In this document: positions 32,755 to 43,600 of the stretch, in pieces
How positions within the stretch are numbered: the stretch's first letter is position 1
Layout: each line of letters opens with the position of its first letter
Source: Granulicella sp. 5B5
Lineage (GTDB): Bacteria; Acidobacteriota; Terriglobia; Terriglobales; Acidobacteriaceae
DNA length: 64,000 nucleotides
Assembly (NCBI RefSeq): GCF_014083945.1
Contig: NZ_CP046444.1
Coordinates: 2,418,001-2,482,000 of the forward strand
Direction of reading: 5' to 3'
Notes under the pieces: model-generated
Told to the model about the DNA's origin: nothing
What the model saw: only the letters and a program-made list of their open reading frames with translations
The model's database searches: none
Position numbers and translations under genes: made by a program

Positions 32755-33354
32755 ATGAGGCGAGTCTGGTGTGCGGTGTTGCTGGTGGCGTGTGCCGTGC
32801 AGGCGCAGCAGGCGCGTGAGCCTGCTCCGGTCGGGACAGATGCGCGGGCGGTGGAGATCATCCGCGAGCTGAAGCTGACGGTGCTGCCGAAGGAGTCGGG
32901 GTATCTGGGGATTATTGGGGTGAGTCCGCAGACGGTGACTGTAAGTGGCCAGACGCTGGCGGTGCAGAGCCAGAACTACTACATGCTCACGCGCGAGCGG
33001 CCGATCAACTACCTGCACAGGCTGGAGCCCGCGGACACGCATGTGCTGATCGAGGGCGGCCCGGTGGACTACTACATCTTCCATCCGGATGGGCGCGTGG
33101 AGAAGCAGACGCTGGGGATGGACCTGACGAAGGGCGAGCGGCCGGTGGTGGCTGTGCCTCCGGGATGCTGGAAGGCGCTGGTGCTGCGCAAAGGCGCGAG
33201 CTATGCGTTGATGGCGAACGCGCTTTCGCCGGAGTTTACGGCGGACCGCGTGAGGATCGGCGAAGACGATGCGTGGGTGAAGCGGTTTGCGGGCAAGGCG
33301 GAGTGGGCTACGCCGAGGTTTCTGCGCGAGCTGATCGGGCCGAACTGGCAGTAG
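32755..33354 (+). CDS. Secreted DUF985-type cupin protein
   Basis: The 199-residue protein has a signal peptide (about 1-18, ending VQAQ). The mature part follows the DUF985 (cupin_5) pattern: EIIRELKLTVLPKESGYLG at the start, INYLHRLEPADTHVLIEGG in place of the usual YYLL...LHR...D...Y..G, then DYYIFHPDGRVEKQTLG, VVAVPPGCWKALVL and YALMANALSPEF. The family is a sugar-binding-like cupin of unknown activity, and an exported form is less common. Its stop codon abuts the stop of the converging cysS gene. Confidence 0.8.
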   Translation: MRRVWCAVLLVACAVQAQQAREPAPVGTDARAVEIIRELKLTVLPKESGYLGIIGVSPQTVTVSGQTLAVQSQNYYMLTRERPINYLHRLEPADTHVLIEGGPVDYYIFHPDGRVEKQTLGMDLTKGERPVVAVPPGCWKALVLRKGASYALMANALSPEFTADRVRIGEDDAWVKRFAGKAEWATPRFLRELIGPNWQ

Positions 33355-34845
<1,491 letters not shown>

Positions 34846-34897
34846 GCTTGAGGGGGTGCTTTCTATCGGTTTTGCGCTACTTACGATTCTAGCTGAG

Positions 34898-36070
34898 TCA
34901 GCCGAGGCGGAGCTGCGGAGTGGGTTCGAGGGTGCTGGCGGCGAAGGTTCCGGCGAGGAACTTGGGCCAGGCGGCGGCGGCGATCATCGCGGCGTTGTCG
35001 GTGGAGAGCGCCAGCGTGGGGAAGGCGATGGGGAGCTTCGCGACGCTCGCCATGCTGGTGAAGATCGTACGCAGATGGCTGTTGGCGGCGACACCGCCGC
35101 TGACCAGGATACCGCACGCGCCGTAGTGCTCGGCTGCCTGGAAGGTGGAGCGGGCGAGGTTCTTGATGACGGCGTTCTGGAAGCTGGCAATCAGGTTGAG
35201 GGTGTGCGCGTCGAAGTGCGGCAGAGCGCGGGCGATATTGGCTTGGTCGGGCTTGGCTTTGTGTAGGCCCATCTCGCGCAGGGCAGCTTCACGGGCAGCG
35301 ATCTGGTTGCGCATGTGGTGGAGCTCGACGTAGCGGCGGACGGCGGTCTTGATGCCGGAGAAGGACATGTCGAAGCGCGTGTCTTCGCGGGCTTCGGTGG
35401 ACTCGCGGGCCAGCTTGGGAGCGGTGTTACCGGTGGCCTTTTGCTTGATCTGCGCGAAGGGAAAGAGCGTGGTGTCGGCGGTGCCGTGGGCGGCGAGGGC
35501 GTCCATCCAGGGGCCGCCGGGGTAGGGCAGGCCGAGGAGTTTGGCGACCTTGTCGTAGGCCTCGCCTGCGGCATCGTCGAGGGTCTTGCCGACGTTGCGA
35601 TAGTGCCAGGTATCGTGCTCGCGCGTGGCAAGGTAGAGGTGCGTGTGGCCTCCGCTGACGACGAGGGCGAGCAGGGGTGAGGCGTCGGCGAAGGTGGTCT
35701 CCATCAGGACGGCGTGGATGTGGCCTTCGAGATGGTTGACAGCGATGAGTGGCTTGTTGAGTCCGAAGGCGAGGGACTTGGCGAAGGTGATGCCGACCAG
35801 CAGGGCTCCGGCGAGGCCGGGGCCTTCGGTGACGGCGATAGCGGCCAGATCCGCGTAGGAGACGCCGGCGCGTTGCAAGGCCTCGCGGACGATGGGGACG
35901 ATGGCGCGGAGGTGCTCGCGGCTGGCGAGCTCGGGGACGACCCCGCCGTAGTCGGCGTGGATGAGCTGGCTGGCGACGACGTTCGAGAGGACCTCGGTGC
36001 CGTTGCGGAGGACCGAGGCGGAGGTCTCGTCGCAGGAGCTTTCGATGCCGAGGATGAGTGTGTCAGGCAC
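34898..36070 (-). CDS. tsaD: tRNA N6-adenosine threonylcarbamoyltransferase
   Basis: TsaD transfers the threonylcarbamoyl group to A37 of ANN-decoding tRNAs, working with TsaB and TsaE. The 390-residue protein begins LILGIESSCDETSASVL and carries the iron-binding HLEGHIHA motif (about 117-124), SGGHTHLYLA, GEAYDKVAKLLGLPYPGGP and the late VSGGVAANSHLR and STDNAAMI segments. It is about 50 residues longer than the E. coli protein because of an insert around 215-285. Start codon is GTG. tsaB and tsaE are not in the window. Confidence 0.97.
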   Translation of the reverse strand: MPDTLILGIESSCDETSASVLRNGTEVLSNVVASQLIHADYGGVVPELASREHLRAIVPIVREALQRAGVSYADLAAIAVTEGPGLAGALLVGITFAKSLAFGLNKPLIAVNHLEGHIHAVLMETTFADASPLLALVVSGGHTHLYLATREHDTWHYRNVGKTLDDAAGEAYDKVAKLLGLPYPGGPWMDALAAHGTADTTLFPFAQIKQKATGNTAPKLARESTEAREDTRFDMSFSGIKTAVRRYVELHHMRNQIAAREAALREMGLHKAKPDQANIARALPHFDAHTLNLIASFQNAVIKNLARSTFQAAEHYGACGILVSGGVAANSHLRTIFTSMASVAKLPIAFPTLALSTDNAAMIAAAAWPKFLAGTFAASTLEPTPQLRLG

Positions 36071-36098
36071 AACGTCTATCGTACTAGTGAGAGAAGCA

Positions 36099-36126
36099 GG
36101 GAATAGAGAGTAGGGAATAGGGAGTC
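36099..36126 (+). repeat. Heptamer tandem repeat (four units)
   Basis: Four 7-bp units of the form GRGARTM lie head to tail between tsaD and cca: GGGAATA, GAGAGTA, GGGAATA, GGGAGTC. The same unit recurs at 39069-39089 and 43700-43720. They sit in the leader just before the cca start. Confidence 0.7.
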
Positions 36127-36137
36127 GTAAAGAGCAG

Positions 36138-37583
36138 ATGGCGAGGTTGAGCGATCCACGATATGAGGCGGCGCTGCATGTGGCGATGCGGCTGCGGGAG
36201 TTGGGGCATGCTGCTTACTTTGCCGGTGGGTGTGTGCGCGACATGCTGCTGGGTGTTGTGCCGCAGGATTTTGACGTGGCGACGGATGCGACGCCGGAGC
36301 GGGTGATGGCGGCGTTTCCTCGGACGGAGGCTGTGGGGGCGCACTTTGGTGTGGTGCTGGTGATCGAGAAGGTAGATGATGTGCGAGTTGCGACCGAGGT
36401 AGCGACGTTTCGGCATGATGGTGCGTACTCGGATGGGCGCAGGCCGGATGCCGTGCGATTTTCGATGGACCCGCGTGAGGATGTGCTGAGGCGCGACTTC
36501 ACCATCAACGGGCTGCTGCTGGATGCGGTCGCGTATGAGAGTGGAGACCCACTCGAGACCTGTGTGCTGGATTACGTGGGCGGGCGCAGCGATTTGGATG
36601 AGGGGTTGGTGCGGGCGATTGGCGAGCCGAAGCTGCGCTTCGCCGAGGACAAGCTGCGGATGCTGCGTGCGGTGCGGTTTGCGGCACGGCTGGGGTTCGA
36701 GATTGAGCCGCGGACGCTGCATGCCATCCAGGCGCAGGCTGGAGAGATTCATGTTGTGTCTGCTGAGCGTGTTCGCGATGAGCTGACGAAGATCCTGACC
36801 GAAGGCCATGCGCGGCGCGGGTTTGAGCTGCTGGACGAGTGCGGGCTGCTGCGGCAGATTTTGCCGGAGATCGTGAAGCTGAAGGGTGTGGAGCAGCCTC
36901 CGCAGTACCATCCGGAGGGCGATGTCTGGGTGCACACGATGCTGCTGCTGGAGCATCTGCGGGCCGATGAACCGGGGCTAAAGCCCGATCTTTCCGAGGG
37001 CGAGGACAGTGGGCTGAAGCCCACTTCTCCCTCCGGAGTCAGTCCCACACTTGCGTGGGGGATGCTGTTGCATGATGTCGGTAAGCCGGCGACGTTTACC
37101 GCGCCGGACCCGAAGAAGCCGCATGATCGCATCCGGTTCAACGGGCATGTCGAGGTTGGCGTTGCCGTCGCGCGGACGATCCTGAACCGGCTGCGGTTCA
37201 GCAATGAGGAGTGCGATCAGATTCTCGCGCTGGTGCAGCACCACATGCAGTTTGGCGACGTGATGAAGATGAAGCAGTCGACGCTGAAGCGGTTTCTGCG
37301 GCTGCCGAAGTTTGCGGAGCACCTGGCGCTGCATCGCGCGGATGTGCTGAGCTCGAATAAGAACCTGGAGCTGTATGAGTTCGCCAAAAGCAAGCTCGAC
37401 GAACTGGGCGAAGAGGCGATCCGGCCGAAGCTACTGCTGACCGGAGCGGACCTGATCGCCGCGGGGTACAAGCCGGGGCCGGGGTTCAAGGAGATGCTGA
37501 CTCTGGCCGAGGATGCTCAGTTGGAGGGCGCGGTGACGACCCGGGATGAGGCGCTGACGCTGGTGCGGGCACGTTTCCCTTGA
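36138..37583 (+). CDS. cca: CCA tRNA nucleotidyltransferase with HD domain
   Basis: The enzyme adds or repairs the 3' CCA of tRNA. The 481-residue protein has the polymerase head (AYFAGGCVRDMLLG, DFDVATDATPE, about 25-55), the neck (RRDFTINGLLLDA; KLRMLRAVRFAARLGFEI), and an HD domain with HTMLLLEHL and LAWGMLLHDVGKPATF (about 270-320). Between those two HD helices, where related proteins have only a few residues, there is a 20-odd-residue insert (about 276-303, with two GLKP words) encoded by palindromic repeat DNA. The insert is in frame and would form a surface loop. The enzyme is expected to work, since all catalytic motifs are present. Confidence 0.95.
   Translation: MARLSDPRYEAALHVAMRLRELGHAAYFAGGCVRDMLLGVVPQDFDVATDATPERVMAAFPRTEAVGAHFGVVLVIEKVDDVRVATEVATFRHDGAYSDGRRPDAVRFSMDPREDVLRRDFTINGLLLDAVAYESGDPLETCVLDYVGGRSDLDEGLVRAIGEPKLRFAEDKLRMLRAVRFAARLGFEIEPRTLHAIQAQAGEIHVVSAERVRDELTKILTEGHARRGFELLDECGLLRQILPEIVKLKGVEQPPQYHPEGDVWVHTMLLLEHLRADEPGLKPDLSEGEDSGLKPTSPSGVSPTLAWGMLLHDVGKPATFTAPDPKKPHDRIRFNGHVEVGVAVARTILNRLRFSNEECDQILALVQHHMQFGDVMKMKQSTLKRFLRLPKFAEHLALHRADVLSSNKNLELYEFAKSKLDELGEEAIRPKLLLTGADLIAAGYKPGPGFKEMLTLAEDAQLEGAVTTRDEALTLVRARFP
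36972..37059. repeat. Palindromic repeat cluster inside cca
   Basis: Three small palindromes lie in a row: GGGCTAAAGCCC (36975-36986), GTGGGCTGAAGCCCAC (37009-37024) and CCCAC...GTGGG (37044-37048 with 37055-37059). GGGCTRAAGCCC words are typical of dispersed intergenic repeats in acidobacteria. The tract is read in frame and adds a loop to the HD domain. Confidence 0.65.
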
Positions 37584-37656
37584 GAGGACGGGGACGTTCC
37601 GATGAGTGGGATGGAGACAGCCAAAAGTCCTGTCTGAACAGGTAGGATGGTTGGCT

Positions 37657-39069
37657 ATGCGCGCGTTGATGCTTTCGTTGGCGGTGGTTCTGGTGCCGGG
37701 CTTCCTTTCGATGGGTGCGGTGGTGGTGGGGAAGAATGTGCCAGTTGTGCCGCTGACGGAGGCACGGATTCGGGCCGAGGTGACGAAGGGCGAGCAGCGG
37801 GCGTGGATCGAGTATCTGCATCGGTCGGCGGAGCAGATGGCGGCCGATAAGGCGGCGCTGGCGAAGGAGAGGGTGGGAATGGTGGAGGTTCCGGGGCTGC
37901 CGAAGCAGGGGTTTTCCGGACGTGCGATGCGGCTGCAGGGTGGGGATGCGTTTTATAAGAGCGACGAGGCGCGGCGGACGGGGGACATCATCGTGTCGTT
38001 CCAGACGCCGGCGGGTGGGTGGTCGAAGAACCTGGCGATGGATGAGCCTCGGCTGAAGGGGCAGAGCTATACGACAGGGAACCTGGCGCCGGTGGCGGAG
38101 CAGCCCGGAGACTTTGACCAGCCGAAGGACCCGAACTGGCACTATGTGGGCACACTGGATAACGATGCGACGAACACGGAGCTGCGGTTTCTGGCGGAGA
38201 TGTCGGCGGCGTGGCCGGGGCATGAGGGCGACAAGTATCGCGCGGCGGCGCTGCGGGGGTATGAGTACCTGTTGCGGTCGCAGTATCCGAATGGTGGCTG
38301 GCCTCAGGTGTGGCCGCTGGAGGGTGGCTACCATGACGCGATCACGTTCAATGATGGTGCGGTGATTGAGTCGTTGGAGACGCTGACGAAGGTGGCCGAT
38401 GGGGTGAAGGTGGTGACGGCTCCGAGCGAAGAGGAGATCCAGTTTGCGAGGCTGAGGACTTATCCTGGCGGACAAAAGATGGAACTGCCAGAGGCTAGCA
38501 CGGAGGACTATACGTTTGTGCCAGCGGCGTTGGGGGCGCGGGCGCGGGCCGCGGTAGCGAAGGGGCTGGCGCTGGTGCTGCGGGCGCAGATTCGGGTTCC
38601 TTCGATGGAGGGCAAAGGGACGGTGCTGGCGGTGTGGGCGCAGCAGTACGATCCATTGACGCTGGAGGCGTGCTCGGCGCGGAACTATGAGATGCCTGCG
38701 CTTAGCTCCGGCGAGAGCGCGGATGCGATGGCGTACCTGATGAGCCTGGATCATCCTTCGCGTGCGGTTGTGCGGTCGGTGGATGCCGCGGCGGCGTGGT
38801 TCGAGGCGCACAAGATTATGGGGTATGAGTTTGTCGGCGGGCGCAATACTCCGGGTGGGCGGCATCTGGAGAAGAAAGATGGCGCAGGGCCGCTGTGGGC
38901 GCGGTACTACTCGTTGACAACGGGCAAGCCGATCTTTGGGGACCGCGATAAGTCGATCCATGACGATGTGATGGAGATCTCGCTGGAGCGGCGGAATGGG
39001 TATGCGTGGTACTCGGGTGGCGAGGAGAAGGCGCTGGAGGAGTATGGCGCCTGGAGGCGCAGACAGTAG
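37657..39069 (+). CDS. pelA: Pectate lyase, polysaccharide lyase family 10 type
   Basis: The enzyme cleaves polygalacturonate by beta-elimination. I placed the start at ATG 37657 (470 residues), giving a signal peptide (about 1-20) and AGGATGG upstream. PL10 landmarks are GGWSKNLAM, WHYVGTLDNDATNTELRFLA, PNGGWPQVWPLEGGYHDAIT, ITFNDGAVIESLETL, and the C-terminal ALWARYYSL-like segment LWARYYSLTTGKPIFGDRD with RRNGYAWYS. No carbohydrate-binding module is attached. Export to the periplasm or outside is expected, consistent with plant polymer use. A weak terminator (39097-39123) follows. Confidence 0.93.
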   Translation: MRALMLSLAVVLVPGFLSMGAVVVGKNVPVVPLTEARIRAEVTKGEQRAWIEYLHRSAEQMAADKAALAKERVGMVEVPGLPKQGFSGRAMRLQGGDAFYKSDEARRTGDIIVSFQTPAGGWSKNLAMDEPRLKGQSYTTGNLAPVAEQPGDFDQPKDPNWHYVGTLDNDATNTELRFLAEMSAAWPGHEGDKYRAAALRGYEYLLRSQYPNGGWPQVWPLEGGYHDAITFNDGAVIESLETLTKVADGVKVVTAPSEEEIQFARLRTYPGGQKMELPEASTEDYTFVPAALGARARAAVAKGLALVLRAQIRVPSMEGKGTVLAVWAQQYDPLTLEACSARNYEMPALSSGESADAMAYLMSLDHPSRAVVRSVDAAAAWFEAHKIMGYEFVGGRNTPGGRHLEKKDGAGPLWARYYSLTTGKPIFGDRDKSIHDDVMEISLERRNGYAWYSGGEEKALEEYGAWRRRQ

Positions 39070-39089
39070 TGGGTAGAGAGTAGAGAAGA
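39069..39089 (+). repeat. Heptamer tandem repeat (three units)
   Basis: GTGGGTA, GAGAGTA and GAGAAGA follow directly from the last base of the pectate lyase stop codon. The middle unit is identical to one at 36106-36112. Confidence 0.6.
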
Positions 39090-39096
39090 GCAAAGG

Positions 39097-39123
39097 CCTT
39101 CACGCAGAGTACGCGAAGGTTTT
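39097..39123 (+). terminator. Weak hairpin with T tract after pelA
   Basis: CCTT and CGC (39097-39105, with a 2-nt bulge) pair with GCGAAGG (39113-39119), followed by TTTT. The word TTCACGCAGAGTACGCG also resembles a dispersed repeat, so the function as a terminator is uncertain. Confidence 0.45.
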
Positions 39124-39187
39124 AAAGAAAGTTGCGCAATGTAGAACAGGCAAAAGCAAAAGCCCAGGCGCTTGCATCGAATGCGAT

Positions 39188-40528
39188 ATGGGTGATGCGT
39201 TTGATGTGGTGGTGGTTGGCGCGGGGATGGCGGGACTGGTGGCGGCGCGGGCGCTCAGGCAGCGTGGGCTGAAGGTGTGCGTGGTGGAGGCCCGTGAGCG
39301 TGTCGGTGGACGCGTACTGTCTGTGAAGACGGCCGACGGCGGCGTGGCGGAGCTGGGTGCGGAATTTGTGCATGGTCGCGCGCCGGAGCTGTGGACCCTG
39401 ATTGAAGAGGCTGGCTTGCGCACGGTGGAGCGCGAGGGGCCGATGCTGCGTGAGGATTCTCCGGGTGGGCTGGCGGTCGATGACGGCGAGAGCGAGGCGA
39501 TGTTTGAGCCTCTGGAGACACTGAAGACCTATGCCGGTGAGGACATGCCGTTCGCGGAGTGGGCGAAGACGACGGCGATGGAGCCGTGGGAGCTCGCCAT
39601 GGCGACGAGCTATGTGGAGGGGTTCAATGCGGCGGATGCGCGAGTGATCGGGGTGAAGGGGCTCGGTGCGCAGCAGGCGGCGGAGGATGCCAGCGAGGGC
39701 GACCGGTCGTGGCATGTGGTGGGCGGGTATCAGCAACTGGCGGAGTACCTGGCGGCGGAGGTGAAGGCGCTGGGTGGTGAGGTGCGGCTGCGGCATGAAG
39801 TGACGGCAGTACGGTGGCGCGAGGGCGAGGTGGTTGTCGAGAGTTCGCAGGGCGCAGTCTGCGTAAAGCTGCGCGCGGCGAAGTGTGTTGTGACGCTGCC
39901 GCTGAGTGTGTTGCAGCGTGTGAACGCCGGTGGCGTGACGATGGAGCCGGAGCCCGCGGCGATCGCTGAGGCGAAGCGGATGGCGATGGGTGAGGCGGTA
40001 CGGTTCACGCTAGTGTTTCGTGAGCCTTGGTGGCAGCACACGGCGGATGAGAACGGGCTGGAAGAAGGGACGCTGGCGAAGATGAATTTTGTGTTTACGC
40101 CGCAGCGGATGCCGCCGGTGTGGTGGACCTCACACGCGGAGGAGAACGAATTGCCGCGGCTGACAGGATGGGTGGGTGGACCGCGCTCTGAGACGTTGCG
40201 AGAGAAGAGTGCGGGGGAGCTCGGCATGATTGGTTGTGCGGCGCTGGCGGAGGCGTTTGGAGTGGAGTTGGGGGCGGTTCAGGCGGCGTTGTTGGCGTGC
40301 TATGTGCATGACTGGAGCGGAGATGCGTTCTCGGCGGGCGCGTATAGCTATGTGCCGGCGGGTGCGATGGATGTCCCGGCGGCGATGGCGTGGAGCGAGC
40401 GCGGGACGCTGTACTTTGCGGGCGAGCATACGGATGTGACGGGGCACTGGGGCACGGTGCATGCAGCAATCCGGAGCGGGTTGCGTGTGGCAGAGCAGGC
40501 GATGGGGGAGTCGAGCGCAGGTCGGTAA
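39188..40528 (+). CDS. Flavin monoamine oxidase family protein
   Basis: The 446-residue protein has an N-terminal FAD-binding Rossmann motif, VVVVGAGMAGLVAARALRQR, followed by VVEARERVGGRV (about 5-45), and the C-terminal FAD contact LYFAGEHTDVTGHWGTVHAA (about 410-430). This is the amine-oxidase layout of monoamine oxidases and related desaturases. There is no signal peptide, so it is probably cytoplasmic. The substrate cannot be told. It lies 83 bp upstream of the formate-dehydrogenase-like gene and could share its transcript. Confidence 0.9.
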   Translation: MGDAFDVVVVGAGMAGLVAARALRQRGLKVCVVEARERVGGRVLSVKTADGGVAELGAEFVHGRAPELWTLIEEAGLRTVEREGPMLREDSPGGLAVDDGESEAMFEPLETLKTYAGEDMPFAEWAKTTAMEPWELAMATSYVEGFNAADARVIGVKGLGAQQAAEDASEGDRSWHVVGGYQQLAEYLAAEVKALGGEVRLRHEVTAVRWREGEVVVESSQGAVCVKLRAAKCVVTLPLSVLQRVNAGGVTMEPEPAAIAEAKRMAMGEAVRFTLVFREPWWQHTADENGLEEGTLAKMNFVFTPQRMPPVWWTSHAEENELPRLTGWVGGPRSETLREKSAGELGMIGCAALAEAFGVELGAVQAALLACYVHDWSGDAFSAGAYSYVPAGAMDVPAAMAWSERGTLYFAGEHTDVTGHWGTVHAAIRSGLRVAEQAMGESSAGR

Positions 40529-40611
40529 TCGGGAATTCTTTTGGCGCGATAAACGAGCTGTTCGAAGGAGTCTTCCGTAACGAACGCGGACGGCGTAGCA
40601 TCCTAGGCATT

Positions 40612-43600
40612 ATGGCGAATTCGAAACCGTTGATGAACTGGCCCGTTGCGTTTGTTGCTGACACCACCATTACCGTCGACGGCGCTGCTGTGGCTGCGCA
40701 GGTGGGCGAGCCGCTGATCTCGGCGCTGAACCGGGCGGCGGAGTTTCGTGGAGCGGACAAGGTGCCGCAGGTTTGTTACCTTCCGGCGATGGGAGCGATC
40801 GGCTCGTGCGATACGTGCATGGTTGAGATTGGTGGGCAGCTGGTGCGGAGCTGCGAGGCGAAGGTGGTCGGCGGCGAAAAGGTGCTGACGGGGCTCGCTG
40901 CAGGGAGTGAGCTGGCGGACATTGCCCAGCGCGACGCGTTCGACCGGTTACTGGAGAACCACATGCTGTACTGCACCGTGTGCGACAACAACAACGGCAA
41001 CTGCACGGTGCACAACACAACGGCAGAGCTCGCGGTGAAGCACAACGCGCGGCCATTTCGTGACAAGGGCTATCCGAAGGACATGTCGAACCCGTTCTAT
41101 CGCTATGACCCCGGTCAGTGCATTTTGTGTGGAAGATGTGTGGAAGCGTGCCAGAACGTGCAGGTGAATGAGACGCTGACGATCGCGTGGGACCGCGAGA
41201 TTCCGCGGGTGTTGTGGGATGGGGGCGAGAAGATCGACGGGTCGAGCTGCGTGAGCTGCGGGCACTGCGTGACGGTGTGTCCGTGCAACGCGCTGATGGA
41301 GAAGTCGATGCTGGGCAGGGCCGGGTATCTGACGGACACGCCGGACAACGTGCTGGAGACGATGATTGACCTGGTGAAGAACGTGGAGCCGAGCACGGGG
41401 TATCCGCCGATCCTTGCGCTGAGCGAGGTGGAGTCGCACATGCGCGAGGAGCGCATCAAGAAGACGAAGACCGTGTGCACCTACTGCGGCGTGGGTTGCA
41501 GCTTCGATGTGTGGACGATGAAGGACGAGGGGGCACGCGAGATCCTGAAGATTGAGCCGAGTGAAGGCGCGGTGAACGGCATTTCGACATGCGTGAAGGG
41601 GAAGTTTGGGTGGGACTTTGCGAACTCGCCGGACAGGTTGACGAAGCCGCTGAAGCGTGTGAAGCAGATGGGCGTGACCGGCGTGGTGGAGGAGACGTTC
41701 GTCGAGATTGAGTGGGACGAGGCGCTGCAGATCGTCGCGGATAACTTTACGAAGATCAGGAACGAGCATGGGCCGGATGCGCTGGCGTTTATCGCCTCGT
41801 CGAAGTGCACGAACGAAGAGAGCTACCTGATGCAGAAGCTGGCGCGCGCTGTGATCGGCACAAACAACGTGGACAACTGCAGCCGCTACTGTCAGACGCC
41901 GGCGAGCAAGGGGCTGAGCCGCACGGTGGGCATCGGCGGCGACTCGGGTTCGATTGCGGACCTGGAGGTCGCGGATGTGGTGATTATCGTCGGCGCAAAT
42001 ACGGCGGAGAGCCATCCGGTGCTGGCAACACGCATCAAGCGCAGCCATAAGCACCGCGGGCTGAAGCTGATTGTGAGCGACCTACGCAAGAACGAGATGG
42101 CAGAGCGGGCTGACTTGTTCATCCGTCCGAACCCTTCGACCGATGAGGTATGGCTGCAGGCGGTGACGAAGTATCTGATCGACACGAACAGGCATGACCA
42201 GGCGTTCATCGACAAGTGGGTGGACAAGTGGCCGGAATTTTTGAAGTCGCTTGAAGGCTACACGCTGGAGCATGCGGAGGCGGTGACGGGGATTCCTGTG
42301 GCGACGCTGAAGGAGCTCGCGGACATGATCGCGGGTAAGAAGGTATGCGTGTGCTGGGCGATGGGGGTGACGCAGCACTGCGGCGGCTCGGATACATCGA
42401 CCGCAATCTGTAACTTCCTGCTGGCGACGGGGAACTTTATGAAGCACGGCACGGGCGGGTATCCGCTGCGCGGGCACAACAACGTGCAGGGGGCTTCAGA
42501 TTTCGGTTCCATGCCGGATATCTTCTCGGGCTATCAAAAGGTGGATGACCCGTCGATCCGCGGCAAGTTTGAGGCGGCGTGGGGTGTGACGCTGCCGACG
42601 ACGACGGGGCTCGACAACCGGCAGATGATTCATGCCGCGCTGGAGGGCAAGCTGAAGTCGATGTACATCAAGGGCGAGGATACGATCACCAGCGACGCGA
42701 ACGCGACGGAGGTGGCCGAGGCGTTCGGGATGCTGGACTTTTTTGTGGTGCAGGACATCTTCTTCAGCGAGACGTGCCGTTATGCCGACCTGGTGCTGCC
42801 GGCGTCGCCGTCGCTGGAGAAGGACGGCACGTTTGTGAATACGGAGCGCAGAATTCAGCGGCTGTACAAGGTGTGGGAGCCGCTGGGCGAGTCGAAGCCG
42901 GACTGGGAGATCATTCAGTTGATCGCGCAGAAGCTGGGCGGCGCGGGCGGTTGGAACTACTCGCACCCGAGCGAGGTGATGGATGAGGTGGCGAAGCTGA
43001 CGCCGCACTTTGCGGGGGTTTCGTACGAGAGATTAGAGGGCTACAAGACACTGCAATGGCCGGTGGCGGCGGATGGTACGGACACGCCGCTGCTGTACAC
43101 AGAGAAGTTCGCGCTGCCCGGCGGCAAGGCGACGTTCTGGCCGCTGGAGTATGTGCCGCCAAGCGAAGAGACGAACGAGACGTACGACCTGCACCTGAAC
43201 AACGGGCGGTTGCTGGAGCACTTTGAACAGGGCAACATGACGCTCCGTGTGCCAGGCATCGATGCGATTACGCCGGAGAACTTTGTCGAAGTGTCACCAG
43301 AACTTGCCGCGGAGCGCGGGCTGCATAGCGGAAGCTGGGTGCGGCTGGAGAGCCCGTACGGGCAGATTCGCTTGAAGACCCTGGTGACGGACCGCGTGCA
43401 GGGCAAGCAGATGTATATGGGCATGATCTCTGTGCTGGAGCCGGTGAACCGGCTGACGAGCTCGCACGTGGACCGTACGACGCACACGCCGGCGTACAAG
43501 GAGCTGAGCGTAAAGCTGACGGTGCTGGAAGAGCGCGGCACGAACCCGCTGCTGCGGAGGAACTTCCGCAACGGCACACGCACGCCTACGATGGGCGTAG

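Noticed and set aside
37631-37644. CCTGT-N4-ACAGG inverted repeat before pelA, considered as a LexA-type box
   Set aside because: The spacing is too short for the E. coli LexA box (CTGT-N8-ACAG) and the gene has no link to DNA damage.
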